Position numbers and translations under genes: made by a program. Shown piece after piece: positions 8,142-16,672 of a DNA stretch of 64,000 bases. The DNA is from an uncultured Erysipelotrichaceae bacterium (GTDB lineage: Bacteria; Bacillota_I; Bacilli_A; Erysipelotrichales; Erysipelotrichaceae). The notes beneath the pieces were generated by a model that saw nothing but the letters and a program-made list of their open reading frames with translations, made no database searches and was not told where the DNA came from. Each line of letters opens with the position of its first letter. Positions within the stretch are counted from its first letter, which is position 1. The stretch covers positions 16,040-80,039 of the forward strand of contig OMYM01000045.1 in the NCBI GenBank assembly GCA_900315225.1, given 5' to 3'.

Positions 8142-10709
8142 CTATTGGCCGTTTTCTTCTTTTACGGCATCAGGGTCGAAGTAGCCAGCAGATGTGCATT
8201 TTGTTTCAGAAGTGCCGCGACCATTGCGATAATAGCCACAAGCTTTGATTTCACCATGGAACACAATGGGGAATCCTGCGTAGGAATTTGTGTTTGACGT
8301 GATTGTCGTCAAATACACATCGTCTTGATATAGATCAGCTACATATACGTTGTTCAAGGAATCGGCGATCCAGGTTATGTTCGCAAGGCATGCGCCTTTT
8401 TCCTCGACATCATTCCAATAGTCATGGAGGGAGATGTCCTGTTCATCGCCTGCACATCCATCCTCGGTGTACCAGTTGGCATAGAACAATCCATTGGCGA
8501 CAGAGGCACTGAAGCCTGTCAATTCGGGCAGTCCAGAATTGTAGTCGCTATAGTATACGGTGGGAACATGCTCCAAGCCGGTAGCGGATACCAATGAATT
8601 GATTGGATTTGACATCCAGCTTTCATAGTTGACATGAGGATACGACCCGTAGACATACCGTACATCCACGACATCTTCAGGGCGCTCTACGCCGCCGATC
8701 GTATCGGGTGAAACTTCCTCTTCGATATCCAACAACAAGTTGTTGATGCGACCAGGGATGTTCAATTCGCTTTTCCAAAGAGGGAAATAGGTTCCTTGGT
8801 TCTTGACTGCCATGTCATAGCCAATCCATACCGCATTGGTATATTGGGAAGTGGAAGCGATCATCCACTTGTCTTTTGCGGCACCGGCTGGAATGCCGTA
8901 TTGCAGACCATCTGATCCCCAGTCAGTTGTGCCAGTCTTGGCATAGACAGGGTAGCGCCTTTTCAGGACATGCATGTAGTTGTAGATCTGCGAGTCTACG
9001 TCATACTGCATGAGTTGATCCGTAAGATAGGCGCTTCCGCTGGACAAGACACGTTCATTTTGATGTTCGGGATAAATTTCCGTTCCATCGGAGAATGTGA
9101 TTTTATTGATTGTATGCGGCTGGTTATAGATGCCTAGGTTGATCATCGCTCCATGGGCGCCAGCCATTTCCTTGACTGTCGTAATGAGTTGGTTTCCGCC
9201 AATGGCGTAGGACATGTGGTAGTCGGCTTCATTTGCCTTGGAGAGACCAACGCTGTGCAAGTAGTTGACAACACCAGTGCTGCCTAGTACCGCAGTGACT
9301 TTTTCCAAGGTCAGTATGGCAGGGATGTTCAAGGAAGTTGCAACTGCGTTTCGCAGAGGAAGTTCCCCGCGATATTCACCATCGGCATTGACTAAGACAC
9401 GGCTTTCGCCAGGAAAGGTGATGGGTCTGTCCATGACGACTTCATCCAGCGAATAGCCTAGGTATTCAAATGCCAAGGCATAGTCCAAGAATGGCTTGAC
9501 CGATGAACCAGGCTGTTTGTAGCCTTGGGTGGCGCGATTGAGCAAGCGCGCGCCGCCTTGATAGTTTCTTCCCCCTGAAAGACCAACGATTTCGCCAGTC
9601 TGGTTGTTCAGGGAGACAATTGCCACCTGCATCAGCGGGTCGGGGAACGAGACACGCGTCTGCTCGTTTGAAATCGCCTCGATCCTTTCTTGGATTTCGG
9701 GAATCAGAGCCGTTTCAATTCGCATGCCTTTGAGCACGGGATCATAGCCGGTCATCTGTTGTGCTTCTTGGATCACAACATCGACATATGCCGAGAATTG
9801 GGAGTTTTCCACGTCAAGGTGGTCTTCCCCGATCAGCTGGTTTTCGATCTTGATGGATTTTGCCAAATGGTATTCTTCTTCCTTGATATAGCCGTGCGTT
9901 AACATGAGATATAGAACTTCGTTGCGGCGATCAATAGCTTCTTCAAGGTAGTTGTATGGGTTGTACAGGTTTGGCAGGTTGACAATGCCTGCCAGCATGG
10001 CTGATTCAGAGAGGTTTAGCTCCGAGGCATGCTTGTTGAAATAGAATTGCGCGGCTTTTTCAACGCCTCTGATGCGGTCTCCAAAGTTAAGCTTGTTTAC
10101 ATACAGTATGAATATGTCCTTCTTGTCCAGCATTTGCTCCAGCTGCATGCTCAACCAGATTTGCTGGATCTTGTACTTGTTGTCGGCATCGTATTCCACC
10201 TGCTCGCTTCCGCTTTCACGGGAGAAATAAGTGTTCTTTACCAACTGCATCGTGAATGTTGATCCACCTTGGCGGTTGCCATTGACAAGAGTTTCGATGA
10301 TTGCCTTGGTAAAGCGTGGAATGTCGAAACCGTTGTGGGAAAAATAACGTGAGTCCTCGATCGCCAGAAAGGCATCGACGAGCGATTCGGGGCAGTCATT
10401 GTAGTCGATATTCTCTCGGTAGTAGGTTCCGATTTCCGTCAACTGGTTTCCCCGTCCATCGTAGATTTTGCTGGATTCCTCAGAAATGAAATCCTTTGGA
10501 TGGACGATGGGAAGCCCCTCTAGGTTCGACTGAAGATATTGGTACGCGAAGTAGCCCACGACTGCCTCTATGGACACCATGAACACTAGCAGCACGGTCA
10601 AAAAGATGCGATGCCGGTATCTTCTTTTTTCGCGCTTTCTTTTTTTGATGATTTGTTTATATTCTTCCGGATCCATGGAAGGATCCATGCCGTTTGCCTT
10701 TTTTGCCAT
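8142..10709 (-). CDS. Class A penicillin-binding protein (PBP1-type)
   Basis: A bifunctional peptidoglycan synthase of 855 residues. A basic cytoplasmic tail precedes one membrane segment (about 34-58). The glycosyltransferase family 51 domain follows, with EDSRYFSHNGFD (catalytic Glu118) and QGGSTFTMQLVKN. The transpeptidase domain has SSVK (Ser402, Lys405), SLN and KTGTTDWG. A C-terminal extension of about 150 residues contains four cysteines, probably one or two disulfides outside the cell. The ATG at 10709 is chosen because GGAGGTATT lies just upstream; an ATG 30 codons further up has no such site. It makes glycan strands and cross-links them. The gene is transcribed alone, divergently from dnaE. 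Confidence 0.95.
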   Translation of the reverse strand: MAKKANGMDPSMDPEEYKQIIKKRKREKRRYRHRIFLTVLLVFMVSIEAVVGYFAYQYLQSNLEGLPIVHPKDFISEESSKIYDGRGNQLTEIGTYYRENIDYNDCPESLVDAFLAIEDSRYFSHNGFDIPRFTKAIIETLVNGNRQGGSTFTMQLVKNTYFSRESGSEQVEYDADNKYKIQQIWLSMQLEQMLDKKDIFILYVNKLNFGDRIRGVEKAAQFYFNKHASELNLSESAMLAGIVNLPNLYNPYNYLEEAIDRRNEVLYLMLTHGYIKEEEYHLAKSIKIENQLIGEDHLDVENSQFSAYVDVVIQEAQQMTGYDPVLKGMRIETALIPEIQERIEAISNEQTRVSFPDPLMQVAIVSLNNQTGEIVGLSGGRNYQGGARLLNRATQGYKQPGSSVKPFLDYALAFEYLGYSLDEVVMDRPITFPGESRVLVNADGEYRGELPLRNAVATSLNIPAILTLEKVTAVLGSTGVVNYLHSVGLSKANEADYHMSYAIGGNQLITTVKEMAGAHGAMINLGIYNQPHTINKITFSDGTEIYPEHQNERVLSSGSAYLTDQLMQYDVDSQIYNYMHVLKRRYPVYAKTGTTDWGSDGLQYGIPAGAAKDKWMIASTSQYTNAVWIGYDMAVKNQGTYFPLWKSELNIPGRINNLLLDIEEEVSPDTIGGVERPEDVVDVRYVYGSYPHVNYESWMSNPINSLVSATGLEHVPTVYYSDYNSGLPELTGFSASVANGLFYANWYTEDGCAGDEQDISLHDYWNDVEEKGACLANITWIADSLNNVYVADLYQDDVYLTTITSNTNSYAGFPIVFHGEIKACGYYRNGRGTSETKCTSAGYFDPDAVKEENGQ

Positions 10710-10807
10710 AATACCTCCATCGAATAACCATATTATCACAAAAGCTGGGCGCTCGTTCCAGGCAATTCAATCTTTGCTTGGATTTTTGCTTGGCGCAAGG
10801 CATCCTT

Positions 10808-10845
10808 TTGGCAGCAATGGGTTAACTGTAGTACCATTATAGACA
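10808..10845 (+). promoter_or_regulatory. Putative dnaE promoter, leaderless
   Basis: TTGGCA (10808-10813), 18-bp spacer, TACCAT (10832-10837), with the dnaE ATG only seven bases after the -10. No Shine-Dalgarno is visible. On the minus strand TATAAT (10841-10836) is a candidate -10 for the penicillin-binding protein. Confidence 0.45.
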
Positions 10846-13800
10846 TGAGTACACATCTTCACGCAATAAGCGCATATTCACTGCTTCAGTCCACGATTCG
10901 CCCTCAATCGCTGGTGGAAAAAGCCAAGGAATACGGATACACGCATGTCGCATTGACTGATAGGAATGTCATGCATGGGGTTCCTTCCTTTCTTGCGGCC
11001 TGTAGGCAAGCGCAGATTCATCCGATCATCGGCTTGGAGGCGACATGCTTATATCATGGAGAAACGGTTGCGTTCTTGCTTTTGGCGATGGACAACCAAG
11101 GGTACGCCAATCTTGTCAAGCTGTCGTCGTTGCTTTGCGAGACAGGGCATCCTTGCGCATTTGAAGACATGAAAAAACTCGGGGCGCATTGTCATTGGAT
11201 TGCCTATGGGGAGGGTGGATGGTTTGCCTCGGAACTGATCAAGCAGGATTATGAAGGGGTGGCCAATAAATTGCGCGCCATGCAAGAGGAACTACCGCAT
11301 TTTGATGTTGCCTTGTCCTATCAAGAGACCTCATTCTATCGCGAGCGCAACGCAACGTTGAAGAGATTGTGCCAAAGCCTTTCCATTCCGACCGTAGCGC
11401 TGAGCAAGATTTGGTATCTGGAACAACAGGATGCGCAAGTTCATAGGATTCTCAACGGCATTGCTACATCGCGGACGCTGATGGATAGCTCATTGTCGAA
11501 GATTGAAGGAAGGTATTTCCTAAAGCCTCAGGAAATGGAAGGGCTGTACGATGCGGATGATCTAGCGCGAAGCGATGAAATCGCAAGGCATTGCCGTTGC
11601 GATTACGCGCTGGAAAAAACTTCTCTTCCAGAATATGTGGTTGCTAATGGCATGAGCGCGCACGACTACCTTCCACTTCTTTGCGAGGCGGGGCTGCGCA
11701 AGCGCTTTGACAATCATCCTTCTGAAATATATGAAAGGCGCCTTGCATATGAATTGGATATCATCAGAAAGACGGGGTTTGAGGACTATTTCCTGATTGT
11801 CTATGACTTTATCCGATATGCCCGCAGCAAGGGAATCAACGTTGGTCCGGGAAGAGGAAGCGCTGCTGGTTCGCTGGCCGCGTATTGCCTTGGGATTACC
11901 ATGGTCGACCCTGTAAAATATAATCTTCTTTTCGAACGTTTTCTAAATCCCGAACGTGTTTCCATGCCGGATATCGATACCGATATCCCAGACGACAAGA
12001 GGGAAGAGGTGATCCATTATGTTGCGGAAACGTATGGAAAAGATCATGTTGCAGGCATTGTGACATTTGGCACTTTTGGGGCAAAGCAGGCGCTTCGCGA
12101 TGTTGCAAGGGTAATGAACGTGGGGCAGCGCGAAGTTGATCAGCTTGCCAAGCTTGTCCCAAACATTCCCCGCGTAACCTTGGCCGACACATATGCGCAA
12201 AACAAACGTTTCAAAGTGCTGGTGGACAGCGACAGGAAACTGGGTGAAGTCTACTGGATGGCGCGCCGCATTGAAGGTCTTCCCCGCCATGCGTCCACGC
12301 ATGCGGCGGGCGTAGTCCTCTCACGCAAACCCTTGCAGGAGATCGTTCCTGTAATGAAGGGGAGCGACACTTTGCTCAATACGCAATACACCATGGAACA
12401 CCTAGAGGCGCTAGGTTTGATTAAAATGGATTTTCTTGGACTCAAGAACCTGACGATTATCAACGAGATTGTGAATGAAGTGAAAAAGACGGACCCGTCT
12501 TTCAGGTTGTATGGCATTCCCCTTGACCATCCAGGACCATACAGCTTGTTTGCCATGGCGGATACAGCTGGGGTATTCCAATTTGAATCGGAGGGAATGA
12601 GGAATCTTTTGCGCAAGATGCGCCCGTCTCGCTTTGAGGATATTGTTGCCTCACTTGCCTTGTTCCGCCCTGCTTCCGCCGATAGCATTCCCCGCTATCT
12701 TGAAAACCGACGCAATCCGCTTGCTATCCGATATCCTTCACAGGCGCTGGCACCTGTGCTCAAAGAAACATATGGCGTCATGATCTATCAAGAACAAGCG
12801 ATGATGACAGCGCGTATTGCGGCAGGTTTTTCTCTTGGCAAGGCGGATATCCTGCGCAAGGCAATGTCGAAAAAAAATGAAAAACAGATTGAAAGCTTGC
12901 GTAGCGACTTTATGAGGGGGGCGGAAAAAAACGGGTATGATCCACGTCTTTCCCAGGAATTGTACAACTTAGTGGCGCAATTCGGCGGCTACGGGTTCAA
13001 CAAGTCGCATGCGGTCGCATATGGCTTGGTTTCGTATCAGATGGCGTATCTCAAGGCGGTATATCCCCTGCATTTCCATGTTGCCTTGCTGAATCACGCG
13101 GTAGGCGATTCCACAAAGACCGCCGAATACGTGGAACAATGTCGACGCAAGAAAATTCCCTTGATATCCCCGAGCATCAATGAATCCATGGATGTATATG
13201 TGGTTCATCGCTCATCTATCCTGATTCCCCTTTCCGTGGTTCGTTCCATTGGCGTTGGCGGGGCGAGGCTGATCATGGAAGAACGCAATGAAAACGGACT
13301 GTATCTTGATTTGTTTGATTTTGTTGCGCGCATGCAGTTGCGCAAGATGACCCGTGCGTCAATCGAGGCGTTGATCGATGCTGGGGCGCTTGATTGCCTA
13401 GGCTACACAAGGCGGTCATATCTCTCCAAGCTTGACGAGGCATTTCTTTATGCGGACTTGGTGAGGATTGGCAGCGGCGCGCAGATTTCCATTGACCTTG
13501 GTCTTGTTACAAAGCCGCAGATTGAAAATCTTCCAGAAAACGAACTGGAGAAATCCGACCGTGAGAGAAATGCGCTTGGCTACACGCTTGGCCTACAGGC
13601 AATTACCATTGTCAGGCAGAGGCTAGGCATCGACGAGCCATTGTTGTCGTCTTTGCAAGGACGGATTGGGCGTGTGCATGGTTTTGCTCAAATCCGCAGC
13701 GTGCATCAACACCGCACTAAAAAAGGCGACATGATGGCGTTTGTTAAGATCTCGGATGAAAGCGCTGAATTGGATATGGCTGTCATGCCACGGCTTTACC

Positions 13801-13907
13801 AAGAATGCATGACGTTCCTGGTGCGTGGCGCGTTCATTCTTTTCCGTGCTAAAATATCAAGCGATATGTCGATTCTTGCGGACAGTATCCAGGAAGTGAG
13901 GTTGTGA
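10845..13907 (+). CDS. dnaE: DNA polymerase III subunit alpha, DnaE type
   Basis: DnaE, 1020 residues, somewhat shorter than the roughly 1100 residues usual in Bacilli. It begins with a PHP domain (HLHAISAYSLL at residue 4). The palm follows with the catalytic aspartates in PDIDTD (Asp376, Asp378), preceded by GPGRGSAAGSL. HhH and tau-binding regions come next, and a C-terminal OB-fold starts around residue 945. In Bacillota DnaE extends RNA primers before handing over to PolC, whose gene lies at the right end of this window. No ribosome binding site is visible and the start appears leaderless. The two-component genes follow after only three bases and may be co-transcribed. Confidence 0.96.
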   Translation: MSTHLHAISAYSLLQSTIRPQSLVEKAKEYGYTHVALTDRNVMHGVPSFLAACRQAQIHPIIGLEATCLYHGETVAFLLLAMDNQGYANLVKLSSLLCETGHPCAFEDMKKLGAHCHWIAYGEGGWFASELIKQDYEGVANKLRAMQEELPHFDVALSYQETSFYRERNATLKRLCQSLSIPTVALSKIWYLEQQDAQVHRILNGIATSRTLMDSSLSKIEGRYFLKPQEMEGLYDADDLARSDEIARHCRCDYALEKTSLPEYVVANGMSAHDYLPLLCEAGLRKRFDNHPSEIYERRLAYELDIIRKTGFEDYFLIVYDFIRYARSKGINVGPGRGSAAGSLAAYCLGITMVDPVKYNLLFERFLNPERVSMPDIDTDIPDDKREEVIHYVAETYGKDHVAGIVTFGTFGAKQALRDVARVMNVGQREVDQLAKLVPNIPRVTLADTYAQNKRFKVLVDSDRKLGEVYWMARRIEGLPRHASTHAAGVVLSRKPLQEIVPVMKGSDTLLNTQYTMEHLEALGLIKMDFLGLKNLTIINEIVNEVKKTDPSFRLYGIPLDHPGPYSLFAMADTAGVFQFESEGMRNLLRKMRPSRFEDIVASLALFRPASADSIPRYLENRRNPLAIRYPSQALAPVLKETYGVMIYQEQAMMTARIAAGFSLGKADILRKAMSKKNEKQIESLRSDFMRGAEKNGYDPRLSQELYNLVAQFGGYGFNKSHAVAYGLVSYQMAYLKAVYPLHFHVALLNHAVGDSTKTAEYVEQCRRKKIPLISPSINESMDVYVVHRSSILIPLSVVRSIGVGGARLIMEERNENGLYLDLFDFVARMQLRKMTRASIEALIDAGALDCLGYTRRSYLSKLDEAFLYADLVRIGSGAQISIDLGLVTKPQIENLPENELEKSDRERNALGYTLGLQAITIVRQRLGIDEPLLSSLQGRIGRVHGFAQIRSVHQHRTKKGDMMAFVKISDESAELDMAVMPRLYQECMTFLVRGAFILFRAKISSDMSILADSIQEVRL

Positions 13908-13910
13908 GAA

Positions 13911-14573
13911 ATGGCGAAAATATTGATCGTTGATGATGAGGAAAACATCCGTGAAGTAGTCAGGGAATATTGCTTGATCAGTGGATATGAGCCTCGGGAG
14001 GCTGCCGATGGCGTGGAAGCGATCGAAATGTTGAAAAAAGAGAGCTTTGACTGCGTGGTCCTGGATGTCATGATGCCCATGATGGATGGCTTTGCGGCAT
14101 GCCGCAGAATCAAGGAGCTGAGTTCTGTGCCGGTGATCATGCTAAGTGCACGGCAAGAGGAATACGACAAGCTGCTTTGTTTTGAACTTGGCGTAGACGA
14201 TTACGTGACCAAGCCTTTTTCACCCAAGGAATTGATGGCGAGGATCAAGGTTGTTCTGGAAAGGGGCAGGACCGTGGACAAGTCTATCCGGAAATACGGA
14301 GGACTGGAGATCGATGAACTAGGTCGCACGGTAACGGTCGATGGCCAAAGGATGCCATTGACGCCAAAGGAAATCGATCTGTTGCTGTATATGAGCGCAA
14401 ATGCAAACATTGCCTTGTCTCGGCAGAGATTGCTTGAGGAGGTATGGAACTATGAGTATTGCGGCGACGACAGGACGGTTGACACACACATCAAGATGCT
14501 GCGGCGCAACCTGGGCAGATACCGTGACTGCATTGTGACAGTCAGGGGAATGGGGTACAAGTTTGAAGCTTGA
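13911..14573 (+). CDS. OmpR-family response regulator
   Basis: A 220-residue response regulator. The receiver domain starts MAKILIVDDEENIRE, with the acidic pair at residues 8-9, the phospho-acceptor in VVLDVMMPMMDG (about Asp52) and the conserved lysine in VTKPFSPKE. A winged-helix DNA-binding domain follows (about 125-220, ending YCGDDRTVDTHIKMLRRNL and VRGMGYKFE). It should bind DNA when phosphorylated by the kinase encoded next, whose start overlaps this gene by 11 bases. It begins only three bases after dnaE. Targets cannot be read from the sequence. A very similar pair lies at 28998-31083. Confidence 0.95.
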   Translation: MAKILIVDDEENIREVVREYCLISGYEPREAADGVEAIEMLKKESFDCVVLDVMMPMMDGFAACRRIKELSSVPVIMLSARQEEYDKLLCFELGVDDYVTKPFSPKELMARIKVVLERGRTVDKSIRKYGGLEIDELGRTVTVDGQRMPLTPKEIDLLLYMSANANIALSRQRLLEEVWNYEYCGDDRTVDTHIKMLRRNLGRYRDCIVTVRGMGYKFEA

Positions 14574-16008
14574 TTTCCATGGCATACGCTTTCGTTTCTG
14601 GTTGGTGTTCCAGGGACTTGCGGCGGGGATCGTCTTGGTCATTGGATTGATGCAGACGGGATTGATTCGACCGTACTTTCGCAATGCGAAGATTGCATCG
14701 GTTGCCACCGTCGCTGATGTCATCCAGAAGAATCTTTTGACTGAACACTCATCGGAAGGAATTTCCACGGCATTGCGAGAAACCGTGGATAACGATGTCT
14801 GCATTGTTATATACAACGATGAAGGGCGTAAGATTTATGGCGCCGATAGCCTTGGCGCTGGATGCATCTTTGATGTGTCGGTGCATTCGGATGCAGGCAG
14901 GCAAGTCAATTCGCTTGAAATGAAAGAGCAGGTTCTTGACAATGGCGGGGAAATCAGTTTCAATTTGCTCAATCCCCGCACTTCACAAGAGATGATCGTC
15001 TATGGCAGGCTGATTCGGCAAAATCTTGCAAACTATTATCTTTATGTCAATTCCCCGCTTGAACCCGTTGATTCCATTGTCTCTATTTTCACGAAGCAGT
15101 ATTTCGCATATACTGTTTTTGCAATTCTCATCGCTTCCGTCTTATCTTTCTTGATCGCCATGATGGTCACGGATCCAATCGTTAGGATGAAGATGGAGGC
15201 GCAGAAACTTTCTAATGCAGACTACGATGTTGTTTTTTCAGGCGGCACTTTTACCGAGACGCAAGAGCTGGCAAACACGTTGAATGAAGCTGCAAGCAAA
15301 TTATCAAAGATCGATGAACTTAGGCGCGACTTGATCGCTAATGTCTCCCACGATATACGCACGCCTCTTACCGATATACGCGCCTATGCCGAGATGATTC
15401 AAGATATCTCTGGTGATGACCCTGTCAAGCGAAACAAGCATTTGAATGTCATTATCCACGAAACACAATACATGGATCGTTTGGTGAAAGACATGAGCGA
15501 GCTATCAAAGATGCAATCTGGGACAGCTGAGCTGAACTTGGAGAATGTCGACCTAGTGCCAGTGATATACGATATTACGGAGATGGATGAGCAATTGATC
15601 GAGGAAGCAGGCATTCAGTTGAGAACTGAACTACCTGAATCGCTTGTCGTTTACGCCGATGAATTGAAGATCAGCCAGGTGATCGCCAATTACTTGTCCA
15701 ATGCCATTAAGCATACCCCTCCAGGGAGGAAAATCACCATCAGGGGATATGTAAAGCAGGACGAAGAAACAGTGCGCATCGAGGTTGCGGACGAGGGGGA
15801 GGGCATTGACGAAAAAGACCTGCCGTATATCTGGGACAGGTATCAAAAGTCCAGCCGTTCTTTTTCCCGCAACATGACAAGTACTGGGCTTGGTCTCGCG
15901 ATTGTAAAGGCAATTGTCGATGCGCATGGTGCATCGTATGGCGTTGAGAGCGAAAAGGGCAAGGGATCGGTGTTTTGGTTTGAGATGAGGGAAACACATG
16001 AGGCTTGA
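14563..16008 (+). CDS. Sensor histidine kinase
   Basis: A 481-residue sensor kinase. Membrane segments lie at about 9-31 and 184-206, enclosing an extracytoplasmic domain of about 150 residues with two cysteines (Cys80 and Cys101). A HAMP-like linker follows, then the H-box LIANVSHDIRTPLTDI, the N-box and the G boxes DEGEGID and STGLGLAI. The start is TTG at 14563, overlapping the regulator gene by 11 bases, with a G-rich site (AGGGGA, GGGG) upstream; no ATG or GTG fits. It is most likely the partner of the upstream response regulator. The cysteine pair has the same spacing as in the second kinase of this window and could form a disulfide. Confidence 0.93.
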   Translation: MKLDFHGIRFRFWLVFQGLAAGIVLVIGLMQTGLIRPYFRNAKIASVATVADVIQKNLLTEHSSEGISTALRETVDNDVCIVIYNDEGRKIYGADSLGAGCIFDVSVHSDAGRQVNSLEMKEQVLDNGGEISFNLLNPRTSQEMIVYGRLIRQNLANYYLYVNSPLEPVDSIVSIFTKQYFAYTVFAILIASVLSFLIAMMVTDPIVRMKMEAQKLSNADYDVVFSGGTFTETQELANTLNEAASKLSKIDELRRDLIANVSHDIRTPLTDIRAYAEMIQDISGDDPVKRNKHLNVIIHETQYMDRLVKDMSELSKMQSGTAELNLENVDLVPVIYDITEMDEQLIEEAGIQLRTELPESLVVYADELKISQVIANYLSNAIKHTPPGRKITIRGYVKQDEETVRIEVADEGEGIDEKDLPYIWDRYQKSSRSFSRNMTSTGLGLAIVKAIVDAHGASYGVESEKGKGSVFWFEMRETHEA

Positions 16009-16672
16009 TTATTTGTACGGCACACCGTTTGAGATTTATCAGGACGAGGAAATGTTTCATTTTAACTCAGACACGGAACTTCTTGGTCGCTTCATCAAGG
16101 TATCAAAGAATGATTCCGTGCTTGACATCGGCTGCAACAATGGCGCCTTGTTGCTGTATGCGGGAATGCATGGAAACAAGAGACTCACAGGTGTGGACAT
16201 CTTTGAAAAAGCCACTTCACTTGCACGCGAAAATCTAGAAAGAAACGGGCTAGAAGGCACTTTTCACACTTGCAGGATTCAAGATTACGAAGGAATGCGA
16301 TATGATATTATCATGTGCAATCCACCTTATTTCGATACCCGGAATGAAGACTTGAAAAACCTGAATCCCTATTTGCGTGCCGCAAGGCATGAGGAATATC
16401 TTTCGCTGTGGGATTTGCTGTCCAGCGTCAAGCGCCTGCTTGCTAAAAACGGAACGTTCTTCATGGTGCATCGCCCCGACCGCATGCAGGAAGTGATCTT
16501 GCAATGTGCCAAGCTGGACATGCATGTGTGCGTTGTCAAGCTTGCCTATGCCAGTCACTTGGGCAGGGCAAAGTCTATCCTTTATGGTATTCGCCATGGC
16601 GAAGGGGGAATGAAGGTGGATAGTCCGGCGTATCTGGACGACAGAGATTCATTCCAGGAGGTGAGACTATGA
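15998..16672 (+). CDS. TrmN6-like tRNA (adenine-N6)-methyltransferase
   Basis: A 224-residue class I SAM-dependent methyltransferase. The SAM motif is VLDIGCNNGALLLY (about 42-55), and the catalytic motif NPPYFDT (about 107-113) is typical of N6-adenine methyltransferases of the YfiC/TrmN6/YabB group, which modify A37 of tRNA1(Val). The family N-terminus LYGTPFEIYQ-HFNSDTELL, with its substrate-recognition segment, is clear. The gene overlaps the kinase by 11 bases, and its own stop overlaps the next ATG as ATGA. A link to the two-component system is positional only. Confidence 0.88.
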   Translation: MRLDYLYGTPFEIYQDEEMFHFNSDTELLGRFIKVSKNDSVLDIGCNNGALLLYAGMHGNKRLTGVDIFEKATSLARENLERNGLEGTFHTCRIQDYEGMRYDIIMCNPPYFDTRNEDLKNLNPYLRAARHEEYLSLWDLLSSVKRLLAKNGTFFMVHRPDRMQEVILQCAKLDMHVCVVKLAYASHLGRAKSILYGIRHGEGGMKVDSPAYLDDRDSFQEVRL

